64,000 bases of DNA. Source: CBFFRJ01 sp051486985. GTDB taxonomy: Bacteria; Pseudomonadota; Gammaproteobacteria; Enterobacterales; Enterobacteriaceae. A program made the position numbers and the translations under genes. Under the pieces are notes generated by a model. That model did not search any database, was not told the DNA's origin, and was given only the letters and a program-made list of their open reading frames with translations. This document shows positions 7,094 to 16,266 of the stretch, piece after piece. How positions within the stretch are numbered: the stretch's first letter is position 1; the number at the start of each line of letters is the position of its first letter. Location: contig NZ_JAHVDV010000011.1 in the NCBI RefSeq assembly GCF_051486985.1, forward strand, positions 62,001-126,000, read 5' to 3'.

Positions 7094-9658
7094 TTACGCC
7101 GCAATCCGCCGCAGCGCCTGGGCCAGTTGCCCACGGGTAAAGGGTTTTCGCAGCAGCTCCACGTCCGGCAGCGCCGGATTGTGCGCCGGGCGTAAATCCT
7201 GCCCGCTTATCAGTAACAACGGCAGATGCGGGTAGTGCAGGCGGGCAAAGTTGATCACCTCTGCGCCACTGAGCCGCCCCGGCAGCATTAAGTCGCTTAT
7301 CACCATGCCAATCTCCTGCGACGCCGCCAGCAGTTGCAGCGCCTGTTCGCCACTCTCCGCCTCCAGCGTCAGATAGCCCAGCTCATGCAGCTGTTCACAC
7401 AGGGTCTGGCGCACATCGGCTTCATCTTCCAGTACCAGAATCAGCTTCTCAGTACCCTCCTGCGCCTGAGTCGCATCCTGCTCCAGCGGGGCCGCCGCCT
7501 GCACAAAAGCGCGTGGGAGCTGTAACCGCACGGTTGTCCCCTGCCCGGGCGCACTTTCGATCTCCACCCGCCCCCCGGACTGGCGCACGAAGCCATAGAC
7601 CATCGACAGCCCCAGACCGCTGCCGCTGCCGGTTTGCTTGGTGGTAAAGAACGGTTCAAAGACGCGCGCTTTCACCTCCTGCGACATGCCACATCCCCGG
7701 TCAATCACCTCCAGCGCTACCATATCCTGCCTGCGTCCGTCGGTACGGGTCACCCGCTGATTCCAGGTACGGATCTTAATCACCCCACTCTGCCCTTCCA
7801 TCGCATCGCGGGCATTCATCACCAGGTTAATAATGGCGTTTTCCAGCTGGCCGACATCAATCCAGGCGGGCCAGGCGGGCTGCTGAGCTTCAATATCGAG
7901 GGTCAGTGATGCTGGCAGCGAGTGACGCATCAGTTCACTCAGGTTCTCAAGTAGCGGCTGCATCTCGACCGGATGCGGGTGCAACGACTGTTTACGGGAG
8001 AACGCCAGCAGGCGCTGGGTCAACAATGCACCGCGTTCAGCCGCTTTGAGCGCACGGGAGATGCGAACCGCATCTGGCGACGCCGGGCTCACCAGTTCAA
8101 GGCTACCGATAATCACCGCCAGCAGATTGTTGAAATCATGGGCCAGCCCGCCGGTCAGTTGCCCGACCGCTTTCATTTTCTGACTATGCAGCAACGCCTC
8201 TTCCAGCCCTTTGCGCTCGGTTCGGTCCAGCACCACGTTAACCATGCCGCGCCCCGGCACCGGGCTAAAGCGTAGTTCGATGGTGCGGTGGTCCGCCAGC
8301 CGTAGCTCCTGGGCCCTGGGCATCAGGCGCGATAAATTCTCCTGCACATGCCCTGGCAGATCCCCCACCTGACGCAGCAGGCTCTGGTAATGCATTCCCC
8401 GTTGCAGCGCCTCCGCATCCAGCCCCAGCAGCAGCGGATACTGCGGGTTCCAGACCACGAGACAGCCGAGGTTATCAAACAGGGCAAAGCCATCGCGCAT
8501 GGCGTGAAAGGTGGTTTCAAGCTGGGTGCTTTTCTCTTTCAGCAGCCGGGAGGTGTGCTCCAGCGAGGCGGTATTGCGGGCAAAAACGTTAAACGCACGC
8601 GCCAGCTCGCCAAGCTCATCGCGCCGTTGCAGCGCAGGTACAGAGACATCTGCCTCCCCACGCGCCAGTTGCGCCATCGCCCGGGAAATCGCCGTCAGGT
8701 TGGAGCCAAGGTTGCGGTAGATATACCAGCCCGCGCAGCCGGTGATGATGAGCGCCAGCAGAGCAAAGGTGCTGATAAAGATGATGATGGAGTGCATCTC
8801 ACGATGGCTTTGCGCGGTACGTTGTTCAGAGGCCCTCGCTACCTGCGCCACGTATTGATTGATATCGGTATTAAGAATGGCTACCAGCGCTTTGATATGA
8901 AACATCGACCAGTTGATGGCCATATCGCTCTCTTCCAGTTGCCCGGATAGCGGAGCGAGTTTCCCAAGCTCGGTTCTGAACTCTGCCACAATGCTGCTGA
9001 CCATCGGATTTGTTGTCTGCGACGGCAGTTGTCTCATTACCGCCGTCAGTTGCTGCACCGTCGCCGTGGGTGAAGGGGTACGAATGGCCGCATCCAGCAA
9101 TCTGTCCATCTCACTGAGCAGCCGGGGATCGGGTAGCGCCCCGCCTACACGCTGGTTGATATGCTGTACGTGGCGCAGATAGCTTTGGTTTTGATAGAGC
9201 GAACTGAGCAGCGTATTGCGCTCAAGGTGCCGACGCTGACCGCGTTCCAGCATTTGCGTTACGCTCTGTTCCAGTTCGTTGCTACGCGACGTAATCCGCT
9301 CGACAAGCTGAGGTTCAAGCCGTGCCAGCGGCGCCTGCGCCAGTTGTGACAACGAGCGCTGCAGCGCCGTCTGTGTCGCCTTCAGTCGCTCGGCTTCTCC
9401 TTTGTACTCCAGTGCGCCTACCACCTGCGATAAGCGCACCGCCGCCGTGGCAACGTTGGCGGTATCCCGCGCCAGATTCATGCTGGCGGTCATGTCATCC
9501 AGGGTTTGTTGCTGAACCTGTTCCTGTATCTGGCTGGCATGGCGAAAACCCAATACCGCCACGCCACAGACCATCAGGGTCACGGCCATCACCAAGAGGT
9601 TAAAGAACAGCAGTCGCCCACGGGCGCTGGCGAAGAACGAGTTGTGCCGATAAGGCAT
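7094..9658 (-). CDS. Hybrid sensor histidine kinase of the lyxose-type sugar cluster
   Basis: An 854-residue inner-membrane kinase. Domain order: TM1 (about 16-38), a helical periplasmic sensor region (40-290), TM2 (291-314), HAMP (315-370), PAS (385-485), HisKA with phospho-acceptor His507 in GGLAHDFNN, an HATPase domain with the N box NLVMNARDAM, G1 DRGCGM and G2 GSGSGLGLSMVYGF, and a C-terminal receiver with acceptor Asp789 in VISDLMLPG. No Hpt domain follows the receiver. The start at 9658 (MPYRHNSFF) is preferred, but the frame is open 10 codons upstream. It lies divergent from the ABC importer operon. The lone response regulator at 16249-16989 is its likely partner, making this a sensor for the transported sugar (inference). 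Confidence 0.85.
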   Translation of the reverse strand: MPYRHNSFFASARGRLLFFNLLVMAVTLMVCGVAVLGFRHASQIQEQVQQQTLDDMTASMNLARDTANVATAAVRLSQVVGALEYKGEAERLKATQTALQRSLSQLAQAPLARLEPQLVERITSRSNELEQSVTQMLERGQRRHLERNTLLSSLYQNQSYLRHVQHINQRVGGALPDPRLLSEMDRLLDAAIRTPSPTATVQQLTAVMRQLPSQTTNPMVSSIVAEFRTELGKLAPLSGQLEESDMAINWSMFHIKALVAILNTDINQYVAQVARASEQRTAQSHREMHSIIIFISTFALLALIITGCAGWYIYRNLGSNLTAISRAMAQLARGEADVSVPALQRRDELGELARAFNVFARNTASLEHTSRLLKEKSTQLETTFHAMRDGFALFDNLGCLVVWNPQYPLLLGLDAEALQRGMHYQSLLRQVGDLPGHVQENLSRLMPRAQELRLADHRTIELRFSPVPGRGMVNVVLDRTERKGLEEALLHSQKMKAVGQLTGGLAHDFNNLLAVIIGSLELVSPASPDAVRISRALKAAERGALLTQRLLAFSRKQSLHPHPVEMQPLLENLSELMRHSLPASLTLDIEAQQPAWPAWIDVGQLENAIINLVMNARDAMEGQSGVIKIRTWNQRVTRTDGRRQDMVALEVIDRGCGMSQEVKARVFEPFFTTKQTGSGSGLGLSMVYGFVRQSGGRVEIESAPGQGTTVRLQLPRAFVQAAAPLEQDATQAQEGTEKLILVLEDEADVRQTLCEQLHELGYLTLEAESGEQALQLLAASQEIGMVISDLMLPGRLSGAEVINFARLHYPHLPLLLISGQDLRPAHNPALPDVELLRKPFTRGQLAQALRRIAA

Positions 9659-9680
9659 AGCGGGCTCCGGTGTCTGTGTT

Positions 9681-9865
9681 CCCCTCACCCTGACCCTCTC
9701 CCCGGAGGTGCGAGGGGACGCTTCGGTGCGGTCTGGTTTTTCCCCCCTCCCTTCCAGGAACAGAGGAGGCTTCAGTGCGGCCTGGTTTTCCCCCTCTCCC
9801 CAATGCGCCGGGAGCGGGTTTTCTCCCTCTCCCTTCCAGGGAGAGGGCTGGGGTGAGGGTGAAGG
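9681..9865. repeat. CCCTCACCC-type palindromic repeat cluster
   Basis: About 185 bases of imperfect palindromes made of CCCTCTCCC / GGGAGAGGG blocks, opening with CCCCTCACCCTGACCCTC and closing with GAGGGCTGGGGTGAGGG. The same family recurs at 13499-13650, 23811-23842, 42759-42797 and 61800-61885. It sits between the start of the kinase gene and the importer promoter. Confidence 0.8.
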
Positions 9866-9994
9866 AAGTCATGTTACGTAACTGTGATCTTCGTTAACTA
9901 TTCAACAATATGACAAATATGAATGCCCAATGACATTTTGCATTTATTTCGCCGTGTTGGACTGGCGTAAACCAAACCCTTGCAGGAGCAAGCA

Positions 9995-11515
9995 ATGAGC
10001 AAGACGCCGGTTCTGGAGATGCGCAATATTGCCAAAGTGTTTGGCAAGTTTTATGCGCTAAAAGGGGTCGACCTGACGGTGTATGCCGGTGAAATCCATG
10101 CCTTAATGGGTGAAAATGGCGCAGGTAAAAGCACCCTGATGAAAATCCTCGCCGGGGCGTACACTGCCACCAGCGGTGAGATCCTGATAGACGGTCAGCC
10201 GTTTCATATTAAAGGGCCAAAAGACGCGCTGGCGGCCGGCATCACGCTGATTTACCAGGAGATGCAGCTCGCCCCCAATCTGACCGTGGCGGAAAACATC
10301 TTCCTCGGCAGCGAAATTTCACGCGGCGGACTGGTACAGCGCCGGGAAATGGTGGCCCAGGCGCAGAGCGTGATTGACCGGCTCGGCGCACAATTCAAAG
10401 CCAGCGATTTGGTAATGAAATTGACCATCGCTGAGCAGCAGCAGGTGGAGATCGCCCGCGCTCTGCACCGCAACAGCCGTATTCTGGTAATGGATGAACC
10501 CACCGCCGCCCTCTCCTCCCGCGAAACCCACCGCCTGTTTGAGCTGATCATGCGTCTGCGTGACGAAGGAATGGCGATCATCTACATCAGCCACCGTATG
10601 GCAGAAGTGTATGAGCTCTCTGACCGGGTGAGCGTGCTGCGTGACGGGCAGTACGTCGGCAGCCTGACTCGCGACAAACTCAACGCCTCTGAGCTGGTAC
10701 GCATGATGGTGGGCCGCCCACTCAGTGACCTGTTCAACAAAGAGCGGGACATCCCCAAAGGCGACATCCGGCTGAACATTCATCACCTCACCGACGGCAG
10801 CAAAATTCAGCCGGTCAGTTTGCAGGTTCGCTCAGGTGAAATCGTCGGCCTTGCCGGGCTGGTGGGCGCGGGCCGCTCTGAACTGGCACAGCTGATTTTT
10901 GGCGTGCGTAAAGCCACCGGTGGGGTAATCGAAATTGATGGCGAACCGGTGGTGATTCACTCGCCGCGTGCCGCCATTGATTTGGGCATCGGGTTTCTCA
11001 CCGAGAACCGCAAAGAGCAGGGTCTGTTTCTGGAGCTGGCGGCGCAGGAAAACATCACCATGGCGACCATTGAGCGCGACGCTAACTACGGCATGCTCGA
11101 CCGCAAAAAAGCGCAGTCCATCTCCGATGACGCCATTAAGTTGCTCAATATTCGCGTACCCCACGCTCAGGTGCGGGCGGGAGGCCTGTCGGGCGGCAAC
11201 CAGCAAAAACTGTTGATCTCCCGCTGGGTGGCCATCGGCCCGCGCATACTCATCCTGGATGAACCGACGCGCGGTGTGGACGTCGGGGCCAAGAGCGAAA
11301 TCTACCGCATCATGAGCCAGATGGCGCGTCAGGGTGTCGCCATTCTGATGATTTCCAGCGAACTGCCGGAAGTGGTGGGGATGAGTGACCGCGTTTACGT
11401 GATGCATGAAGGCAGCATTGCCGGCGAGCTGGAAGGCGAGCGGATTAGCCAGGAAAACATTATGACGCTGGCAACCGGCGTTAACGAATCCCATCAGGTG
11501 GTGCACCATGACTGA
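9995..11515 (+). CDS. Ribose-type sugar ABC importer, ATP-binding protein
   Basis: A 506-residue double-ATPase subunit of the RbsA/XylG/MglA type. The first half has Walker A GENGAGKST, and Walker B ILVMDEPTAALS. The second half has the degenerate P-loop GLVGAGRSEL, signature LSGGNQQK and Walker B LILDEPTRGVD, the usual asymmetry of this family. It powers uptake of a monosaccharide through the permease encoded next. The start at 9995 follows AGGAG at 6 bases; the frame is open 5 codons upstream. It is the first gene of the plus-strand operon and overlaps the permease gene by 8 bases. The substrate cannot be read from the sequence; the isomerase two genes on suggests a pentose or hexose such as D-lyxose. 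Confidence 0.93.
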   Translation: MSKTPVLEMRNIAKVFGKFYALKGVDLTVYAGEIHALMGENGAGKSTLMKILAGAYTATSGEILIDGQPFHIKGPKDALAAGITLIYQEMQLAPNLTVAENIFLGSEISRGGLVQRREMVAQAQSVIDRLGAQFKASDLVMKLTIAEQQQVEIARALHRNSRILVMDEPTAALSSRETHRLFELIMRLRDEGMAIIYISHRMAEVYELSDRVSVLRDGQYVGSLTRDKLNASELVRMMVGRPLSDLFNKERDIPKGDIRLNIHHLTDGSKIQPVSLQVRSGEIVGLAGLVGAGRSELAQLIFGVRKATGGVIEIDGEPVVIHSPRAAIDLGIGFLTENRKEQGLFLELAAQENITMATIERDANYGMLDRKKAQSISDDAIKLLNIRVPHAQVRAGGLSGGNQQKLLISRWVAIGPRILILDEPTRGVDVGAKSEIYRIMSQMARQGVAILMISSELPEVVGMSDRVYVMHEGSIAGELEGERISQENIMTLATGVNESHQVVHHD

Positions 11516-12506
11516 ATCTAAACATACCTCTGCCTCAACACCAAAGTCGGCCTCAGCGAAGAAAATGCTGATGGGCGATCTGATGCAAACGGTCGGTATT
11601 TTACCCATTCTGATCCTGATTGTGGCGGTATTTGGCTTTATCGCACCGAACTTCTTCACTGAAAGTAACCTGCTCAACATTACCCGTCAGGCCTCGATCA
11701 ACATCGTGCTCGCGGCTGGCATGACTTTCATCATTCTGACAGGGGGTATCGATCTGTCGGTGGGGTCGATTCTTGGCACCACGGCAGTGGCGGCGATGGT
11801 CGTGTCGCTGATGCCTGAACTGGCCATGCTCTCAGTTCCTGCCGCACTGATGCTTGGCATGGTGCTGGGGTTGTTTAATGGCGCGCTGGTCGCCTTTGCC
11901 GGACTACCACCCTTTATTGTTACGCTGGGCACCTATACGGCATTGCGCGGTGCGGCTTATCTGCTGGCGGATGGCACCACGGTGATTAACTCCAGTATTG
12001 GCTTTGAGTGGATTGGTAATAACTACCTCGGGCCGGTGCCGTGGCTGGTGGTAATCGCCCTGGCAGTGATTGCCATCTGCTGGTTCATCCTGCGGCGTAC
12101 CACGCTTGGCGTTCACATTTATGCCGTTGGCGGCAACATGCAGGCCGCCCGTCTTACCGGTATCAAAGTGTGGATGGTGCTGCTGTTTGTCTATGGCATG
12201 AGCGGTTTGCTCTCTGGCCTCGGCGGAGTGATGAGCGCCTCGCGCCTCTACAGCGCCAACGGCAATCTTGGAGCAGGCTATGAGCTGGATGCCATCGCGG
12301 CGGTCATTCTTGGCGGCACCAGCTTCGTCGGCGGTATTGGCACCATCACCGGTACGCTGGTGGGCGCATTAATCATCGCCACACTGAATAACGGCATGAC
12401 CCTGATGGGCGTCTCCTACTTCTGGCAACTGGTGATCAAAGGGGCGGTGATCATCATTGCAGTGCTGATAGATAAATACCGTACCCGACATCATCAAAGT
12501 GCATAA
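11508..12506 (+). CDS. Ribose-type sugar ABC importer, permease
   Basis: A 332-residue membrane protein of the RbsC/AraH/XylH family with eight to ten predicted membrane segments. Family hallmarks include ITRQASINIVLAAGMTFIILTGGIDLSVGS, given here only as the blocks AGMTFIIL and GGIDLSVGS, and the C-terminal AIAAVILGGTSFVGGIGT. It forms the homodimeric channel through which the binding protein delivers sugar. Its start overlaps the ATPase gene by 8 bases, so translation is likely coupled. The N-terminal 20 residues are Ser/Thr/Lys rich and cytoplasmic. Confidence 0.93.
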   Translation: MTESKHTSASTPKSASAKKMLMGDLMQTVGILPILILIVAVFGFIAPNFFTESNLLNITRQASINIVLAAGMTFIILTGGIDLSVGSILGTTAVAAMVVSLMPELAMLSVPAALMLGMVLGLFNGALVAFAGLPPFIVTLGTYTALRGAAYLLADGTTVINSSIGFEWIGNNYLGPVPWLVVIALAVIAICWFILRRTTLGVHIYAVGGNMQAARLTGIKVWMVLLFVYGMSGLLSGLGGVMSASRLYSANGNLGAGYELDAIAAVILGGTSFVGGIGTITGTLVGALIIATLNNGMTLMGVSYFWQLVIKGAVIIIAVLIDKYRTRHHQSA

Positions 12507-12545
12507 CAACAATATTTCCCTGAAAACCCTACGTGAGGAAAGAAC

Positions 12546-13487
12546 ATGCGTTTGAAACCCTTAGTCACCGCGCTCTGTGCTGGCGCACTGCTTGTCGCAA
12601 CGCCGTTTGTCCAGGCAAAAGATCTGAAATCCATCGGGGTAACGGTGGGCGATCTTGCTAACCCGTTCTTCGTGCAAATCACCAAAGGGGCTGAGCTTGA
12701 GGCTCGCAAGCTGGCGGGTGATAACGTCAAAGTCACGCTGGTGTCGAGCGGTTACGATCTGGGCCAGCAGGTGGCGCAGATTGATAACTTCATCGCCGCA
12801 AAAGTGGACATGATTATCCTCAATGCCGCCGATTCTAAAGGCATTGGTCCGGCGGTGAAACGCGCCAAAGAGGCCGGGATCGTGGTGGTCGCCGTTGACG
12901 TGGCAGCGGAAGGGGCCGATGCCACTATTACCTCCGATAACACCCAGGCCGGAGAAATGGCCTGTAAGTACATTACCGATCGCCTGAAAGGCAAAGGCAA
13001 CGTAGTCATCATCAACGGACCGCCGGTATCCGCCGTACAGAACCGTGTGGAAGGCTGCCAGACTGAATTCAAGCGCCACCCGGATATCAAAGTGCTCTCG
13101 TATAACCAAAACGCCAAAGGCAGTCGCGAAGGGGGTCTGGAGATCATGACCTCGTTGCTGGCTGCGCATCCGAAAATTGACGGCGTGTTTGCGATTAACG
13201 ATCCGACCGCGATCGGGGCCGATCTGGCAGCAAAACAGGCGCAACGCAACGAATTCTTTATCGTCGGCGTGGATGGTTCCCCGGACGGTGAGGAGGCGCT
13301 GAAGCGTGAAAACTCCCTGTTCGTAGCCACCCCGGCGCAGGACCCGCAGGTCATGGCGGCCAAAGCGGTGGAGATCGGTTACGACATTCTGCAGGGTAAA
13401 GCGGCGCCAAAAGAGCCGGTGCTGATCCCGGTGACGATGATCGACAAGCAGAACGTCGGGAACTACAAGGGCTGGACGGTTAAGTAA
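12546..13487 (+). CDS. Periplasmic sugar-binding protein (RbsB-like)
   Basis: A 313-residue periplasmic-binding protein of the ribose/galactose cluster. A signal peptide covers about residues 1-24 (ending FVQA, mature KDLKSIGVTVGDLANPFF). The LacI-like fold is visible in IILNAADSKGIGPAVKRAKEAGIVVVAVD, cited here as the blocks IILNAADSKG and VVVAVDV, in TSDNTQAGEMACKY and in GVFAINDPTAIGADLA. It would bind the sugar and dock on the permease. It starts 39 bases after the permease gene behind TGAGGAAAGA. A hairpin-rich repeat array follows the stop, which may stabilise the upstream part of the transcript. Confidence 0.92.
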   Translation: MRLKPLVTALCAGALLVATPFVQAKDLKSIGVTVGDLANPFFVQITKGAELEARKLAGDNVKVTLVSSGYDLGQQVAQIDNFIAAKVDMIILNAADSKGIGPAVKRAKEAGIVVVAVDVAAEGADATITSDNTQAGEMACKYITDRLKGKGNVVIINGPPVSAVQNRVEGCQTEFKRHPDIKVLSYNQNAKGSREGGLEIMTSLLAAHPKIDGVFAINDPTAIGADLAAKQAQRNEFFIVGVDGSPDGEEALKRENSLFVATPAQDPQVMAAKAVEIGYDILQGKAAPKEPVLIPVTMIDKQNVGNYKGWTVK

Positions 13488-13498
13488 GTGCGGATTCT

Positions 13499-13650
13499 TC
13501 CCCTCACCCCTGCCCTCTCCCCATAGGGGAGAGGGAGCAAACCATCCCCTCGCCCCTGTGAGAGAGGGAGCAAACCATCCCCTCGCCCCTGTGGGAGAGG
13601 GAGCAAACCATCCCCTCGCCCCTGGGGGGAGAGGGTTAGGGTGAGGGGCA
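13499..13650. repeat. Intercistronic palindromic repeat with three 33-bp tandem units
   Basis: The array opens with CCCCTCACCCCTGCCCTC and ends with GGGTTAGGGTGAGGGG, its reverse complement, so the whole forms one large stem. Inside, a 33-base unit (AGAGGGAGCAAACCATCCCC then TCGCCCCTG...) starts at 13530, 13563 and 13596. It separates the binding-protein gene from the catabolic genes of the same operon. It is not a CRISPR because the units are directly abutting with no variable spacers. Confidence 0.85.
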
Positions 13651-13681
13651 CAACGCGCTCAAATGCCATCAGGAGATCGCC

Positions 13682-14368
13682 ATGAAACGCTCCGAAATCA
13701 ACGAAATACTCGGCCATACCCGCCAGTTCTTTTCAATGCACGATGTGCATTTACCGCCGTTTGCCAGTTTCCCGCCCACTAAATGGCGGCAGCTCGACAA
13801 AGGGGCCTGGCGAGAAGTTTTTGACCTCAAGCTCGGCTGGGATGTGACCGCCTTCGGCAGTACCGATTTTTACACCCAGGGGCTCACGCTTTTTACCCTG
13901 CGTAACGGCTCCCCAAACGGCACGCCTTATGCCAAATGCTATGCCGAGAAAATCATGCACGTGCGCGACGGGCAGGTAACGCCGATGCATTTTCACTGGC
14001 GCAAGCGTGAAGACATCATCAATCGCGGCGGCGGCAATCTCATCATTGAGTTGTGGAATGCCGGTGCCAGAGAAGAGACCGTCAACAGCGACGTGACGGT
14101 GGTGATTGATGGCTGCATGCAAACGCATGCAGCAGGCAGCCAGTTGCGGCTCTCCCCCGGAGAAAGCATCTGCCTGACACCAGGCCTGTACCACAGCTTC
14201 TGGGGCGAAACGGGCTTTGGTGATGTGCTGGTCGGTGAGGTCTCATCGGTTAACGACGACGACCACGATAACCACTTTCTGACACCCGTGGATCGCTATA
14301 ACGACATTCTGGAAGACGAAACCGCACAGTTAGTGCTGTGTAACGAATACCGTCTGTTTCTGGATTAA
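13682..14368 (+). CDS. D-lyxose isomerase family protein
   Basis: A 228-residue cupin-type aldose-ketose isomerase resembling the D-lyxose isomerase described from E. coli O157:H7. The metal site is visible as HFHWRKREDIINRGGG (His, His and Glu-region ligands) and a later His in PGLYHSFWGE. This family interconverts D-lyxose and D-xylulose, and also D-mannose and D-fructose, with a divalent metal. The start at 13682 follows AGGAG at 7 bases. It is the first catabolic gene after the importer and is followed 11 bases later by the aldolase. The family assignment is strong; the physiological substrate in this organism is inferred. Confidence 0.9.
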   Translation: MKRSEINEILGHTRQFFSMHDVHLPPFASFPPTKWRQLDKGAWREVFDLKLGWDVTAFGSTDFYTQGLTLFTLRNGSPNGTPYAKCYAEKIMHVRDGQVTPMHFHWRKREDIINRGGGNLIIELWNAGAREETVNSDVTVVIDGCMQTHAAGSQLRLSPGESICLTPGLYHSFWGETGFGDVLVGEVSSVNDDDHDNHFLTPVDRYNDILEDETAQLVLCNEYRLFLD

Positions 14369-14379
14369 AGGAGATTCCC

Positions 14380-15240
14380 ATGCCGCTGATTTCGCTTGCT
14401 GAAGGTTTAACCCATGCCCGTGAGCACCGCTATGCACTGGGCGCTTTTAACGTGCTCGACTCTCATTTCCTGCGCGCCCTGTTTGCGGCGGCAAAACAGG
14501 AACGTTCGCCGTTTATTATTAATATTGCCGAAGTCCATTTTAAATATGTCTCCCTCGACTCGCTGGTGGAAGCGGTAAAGTTTGAGGCCATGCGCAGCGA
14601 CATCCCGGTGGTGCTCAACCTCGACCACGGCCTGCATTTCGAATCGGTGGTGCGCGCGCTGCGGCTTGGTTTCAGCTCGGTGATGTTCGACGGCTCAACG
14701 CTGGAGTACGAGGAGAATATTCGCCAGACGCGGGAAGTGGTGAAGATGTGTCATGCGGTGGGCGTGTCGGTGGAGGCTGAACTGGGCGCCGTGGGCGGCG
14801 ATGAGGGCGGCGCACTTTACGGCCATGCCGATGAGGCCTTCTTTACCGACCCGGCCCTTGCGCGCGACTTTGTCGATCGCACCGGCATTGATGCCCTGGC
14901 GGTGGCCATCGGTAACGCTCATGGCAAATACAAAGGGGAGCCCAGACTCGACTTCACGCGGCTGGATGAGATTCGTCAGCAAACCGGCCTGCCGCTGGTG
15001 CTGCACGGTGGCTCCGGGATCAGCGATGCGGATTTCCGTCGCGCCATCTCGCTCGGCATCCATAAGATTAATTTCTACACCGGCATGTCTCAGGCAGCAC
15101 TCGATACCATCGAAGCGCGGATGGCCGATCGCCAGCCGGTGTATGACGAGTTCGCCCAGTTATTGTTGAGTATCGAAGAGGCCATTACCGATACCGTCGC
15201 CACGCAGATGCGCACCTTTGGCAGTGCGGGGCAATGCTGA
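14380..15240 (+). CDS. Class II ketose-bisphosphate aldolase (GatY/KbaY/Fba-like)
   Basis: A 286-residue zinc aldolase. Metal ligands and active-site blocks are visible: NLDHGLHFESV (Asp and His), VEAELGAVGG, AIGNAHGKYKG (His) and VLHGGSGI (His), ending with the typical INFYTGMSQAA phosphate-binding segment. Family members split fructose- or tagatose-1,6-bisphosphate, or related ketose phosphates, into dihydroxyacetone phosphate plus an aldehyde. Placed between the isomerase and a PfkB kinase, it should act on the ketose phosphate that they make. It starts 11 bases after the isomerase behind AAAGGAG and overlaps the kinase gene. Confidence 0.9.
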   Translation: MPLISLAEGLTHAREHRYALGAFNVLDSHFLRALFAAAKQERSPFIINIAEVHFKYVSLDSLVEAVKFEAMRSDIPVVLNLDHGLHFESVVRALRLGFSSVMFDGSTLEYEENIRQTREVVKMCHAVGVSVEAELGAVGGDEGGALYGHADEAFFTDPALARDFVDRTGIDALAVAIGNAHGKYKGEPRLDFTRLDEIRQQTGLPLVLHGGSGISDADFRRAISLGIHKINFYTGMSQAALDTIEARMADRQPVYDEFAQLLLSIEEAITDTVATQMRTFGSAGQC

Positions 15241-16244
15241 TGGCGCGCCAGGGGATTATCGCCGCCGGAAATATGCTGGTCGATCATGTGCATCAGATTG
15301 TGCAGTGGCCGGAGCGTGGCTGGCTGGCGGAGATCACGCAGAGCGAACGCTCCACCGGCGGCGCGCCACTTAACGTGCTGCTGACGCTGGCAAAAATGCA
15401 TACCGGTATGCCGCTTCAGGCCGTGGGGCTTGTGGGCGAGGATAACGACGGTGATTATATTATGGCGATGCTGGAGCAGTACCACGTTAATCGCCAGCAC
15501 GTGCAGCGCACCACCGTGGCGCCCACGTCAATGTCGCAGGTGATGACCGACCCTACCGGACAGCGCACCTTCTTCCACTCGCCAGGGGCAAATCGCCTGC
15601 TGGATCTGCCCGCGTTTGACCGTCTCGACACCACCCTGAAAATCTTCCATCTTGGCTACCTGCTGCTGCTCGACAGTCTCGATCTGCCGGATGAAGAATA
15701 TGGCACCCGCAGCGCGCGCCTGCTGGCGCAGATGCGCGAGCAGGGTTATGAAACGTCCCTTGATTTGGTCTCCCGCAAGGGCGACCCGCGCTATCAGCCG
15801 CTGGTCGTTCCCTGCCTGCCGCATCTTGATTATCTGGTGATTAATGAGCTGGAGGCGGGCGAGTTTAGCGGGCTTGAGATGCGAACAGCTGACGATGCGC
15901 CCCATATCGACCATATCTCCCTGGCCGCGACCCAACTAATGAACGCCGGTGTGAAACAGCGTGTGGTCATTCATTGCCCGGAAGGCGCATGGGGATTGCA
16001 GGCCGGCAGCGAGGGCCAGTGGGTGGCATCACGACTGCTCAGACAGGAAGAGATTGTCGGTAGCGTGGGGGCGGGAGATGCGTTCTGCGCGGGCCTGTTG
16101 TACGGCTGCCATGAACGCTGGTCGCTGGTGCAAAGCATTCAACTGGCCCATGCGTGTGCCCGCGCCAGCCTGTTATGCGCCAACGCTATTGATGGTGCGA
16201 AGACGCTGGAGGAGCTTAAAGCAGAGTTAACGGATGCGGCGTAG
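15234..16244 (+). CDS. PfkB-family carbohydrate kinase
   Basis: A 336-residue sugar kinase of the ribokinase/PfkB family. The N-terminal sugar-binding block STGGAPLNVLLTLAKM and the C-terminal anion-hole signature GSVGAGDAFCAGLLYG, with its catalytic Asp, are intact. It would phosphorylate the ketose (or ketose phosphate) ahead of the aldolase. The start at 15234 overlaps the aldolase by 7 bases; the ATG at 15240 has better spacing to the GGGG upstream and is an alternative. The coding end forms one arm of the operon terminator. Confidence 0.88.
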   Translation: MLMARQGIIAAGNMLVDHVHQIVQWPERGWLAEITQSERSTGGAPLNVLLTLAKMHTGMPLQAVGLVGEDNDGDYIMAMLEQYHVNRQHVQRTTVAPTSMSQVMTDPTGQRTFFHSPGANRLLDLPAFDRLDTTLKIFHLGYLLLLDSLDLPDEEYGTRSARLLAQMREQGYETSLDLVSRKGDPRYQPLVVPCLPHLDYLVINELEAGEFSGLEMRTADDAPHIDHISLAATQLMNAGVKQRVVIHCPEGAWGLQAGSEGQWVASRLLRQEEIVGSVGAGDAFCAGLLYGCHERWSLVQSIQLAHACARASLLCANAIDGAKTLEELKAELTDAA

Positions 16245-16266
16245 CCTGTTACGCCGCTTTATTATT
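16236..16266. terminator. Shared terminator of sugar operon and convergent regulator
   Basis: GCGGCGTA (16236-16243) pairs exactly with TACGCCGC (16250-16257) around GCCTGT, followed by TTTATTATT on the plus strand. The stem begins inside the kinase gene and also covers the last codons of the convergent response regulator gene, an economical overlap. Confidence 0.75.

Noticed and set aside
9873..9994. CRP site in front of the sugar importer operon
   Set aside because: TGTGATCTTCGTTAAC has one good half-site only; the other half is too far from consensus to call.
13530..13628. Three regularly spaced repeats that could suggest a CRISPR array
   Set aside because: The 33-base units abut directly with no variable spacers, and no cas genes are present; it is a tandem part of a palindromic intergenic repeat.
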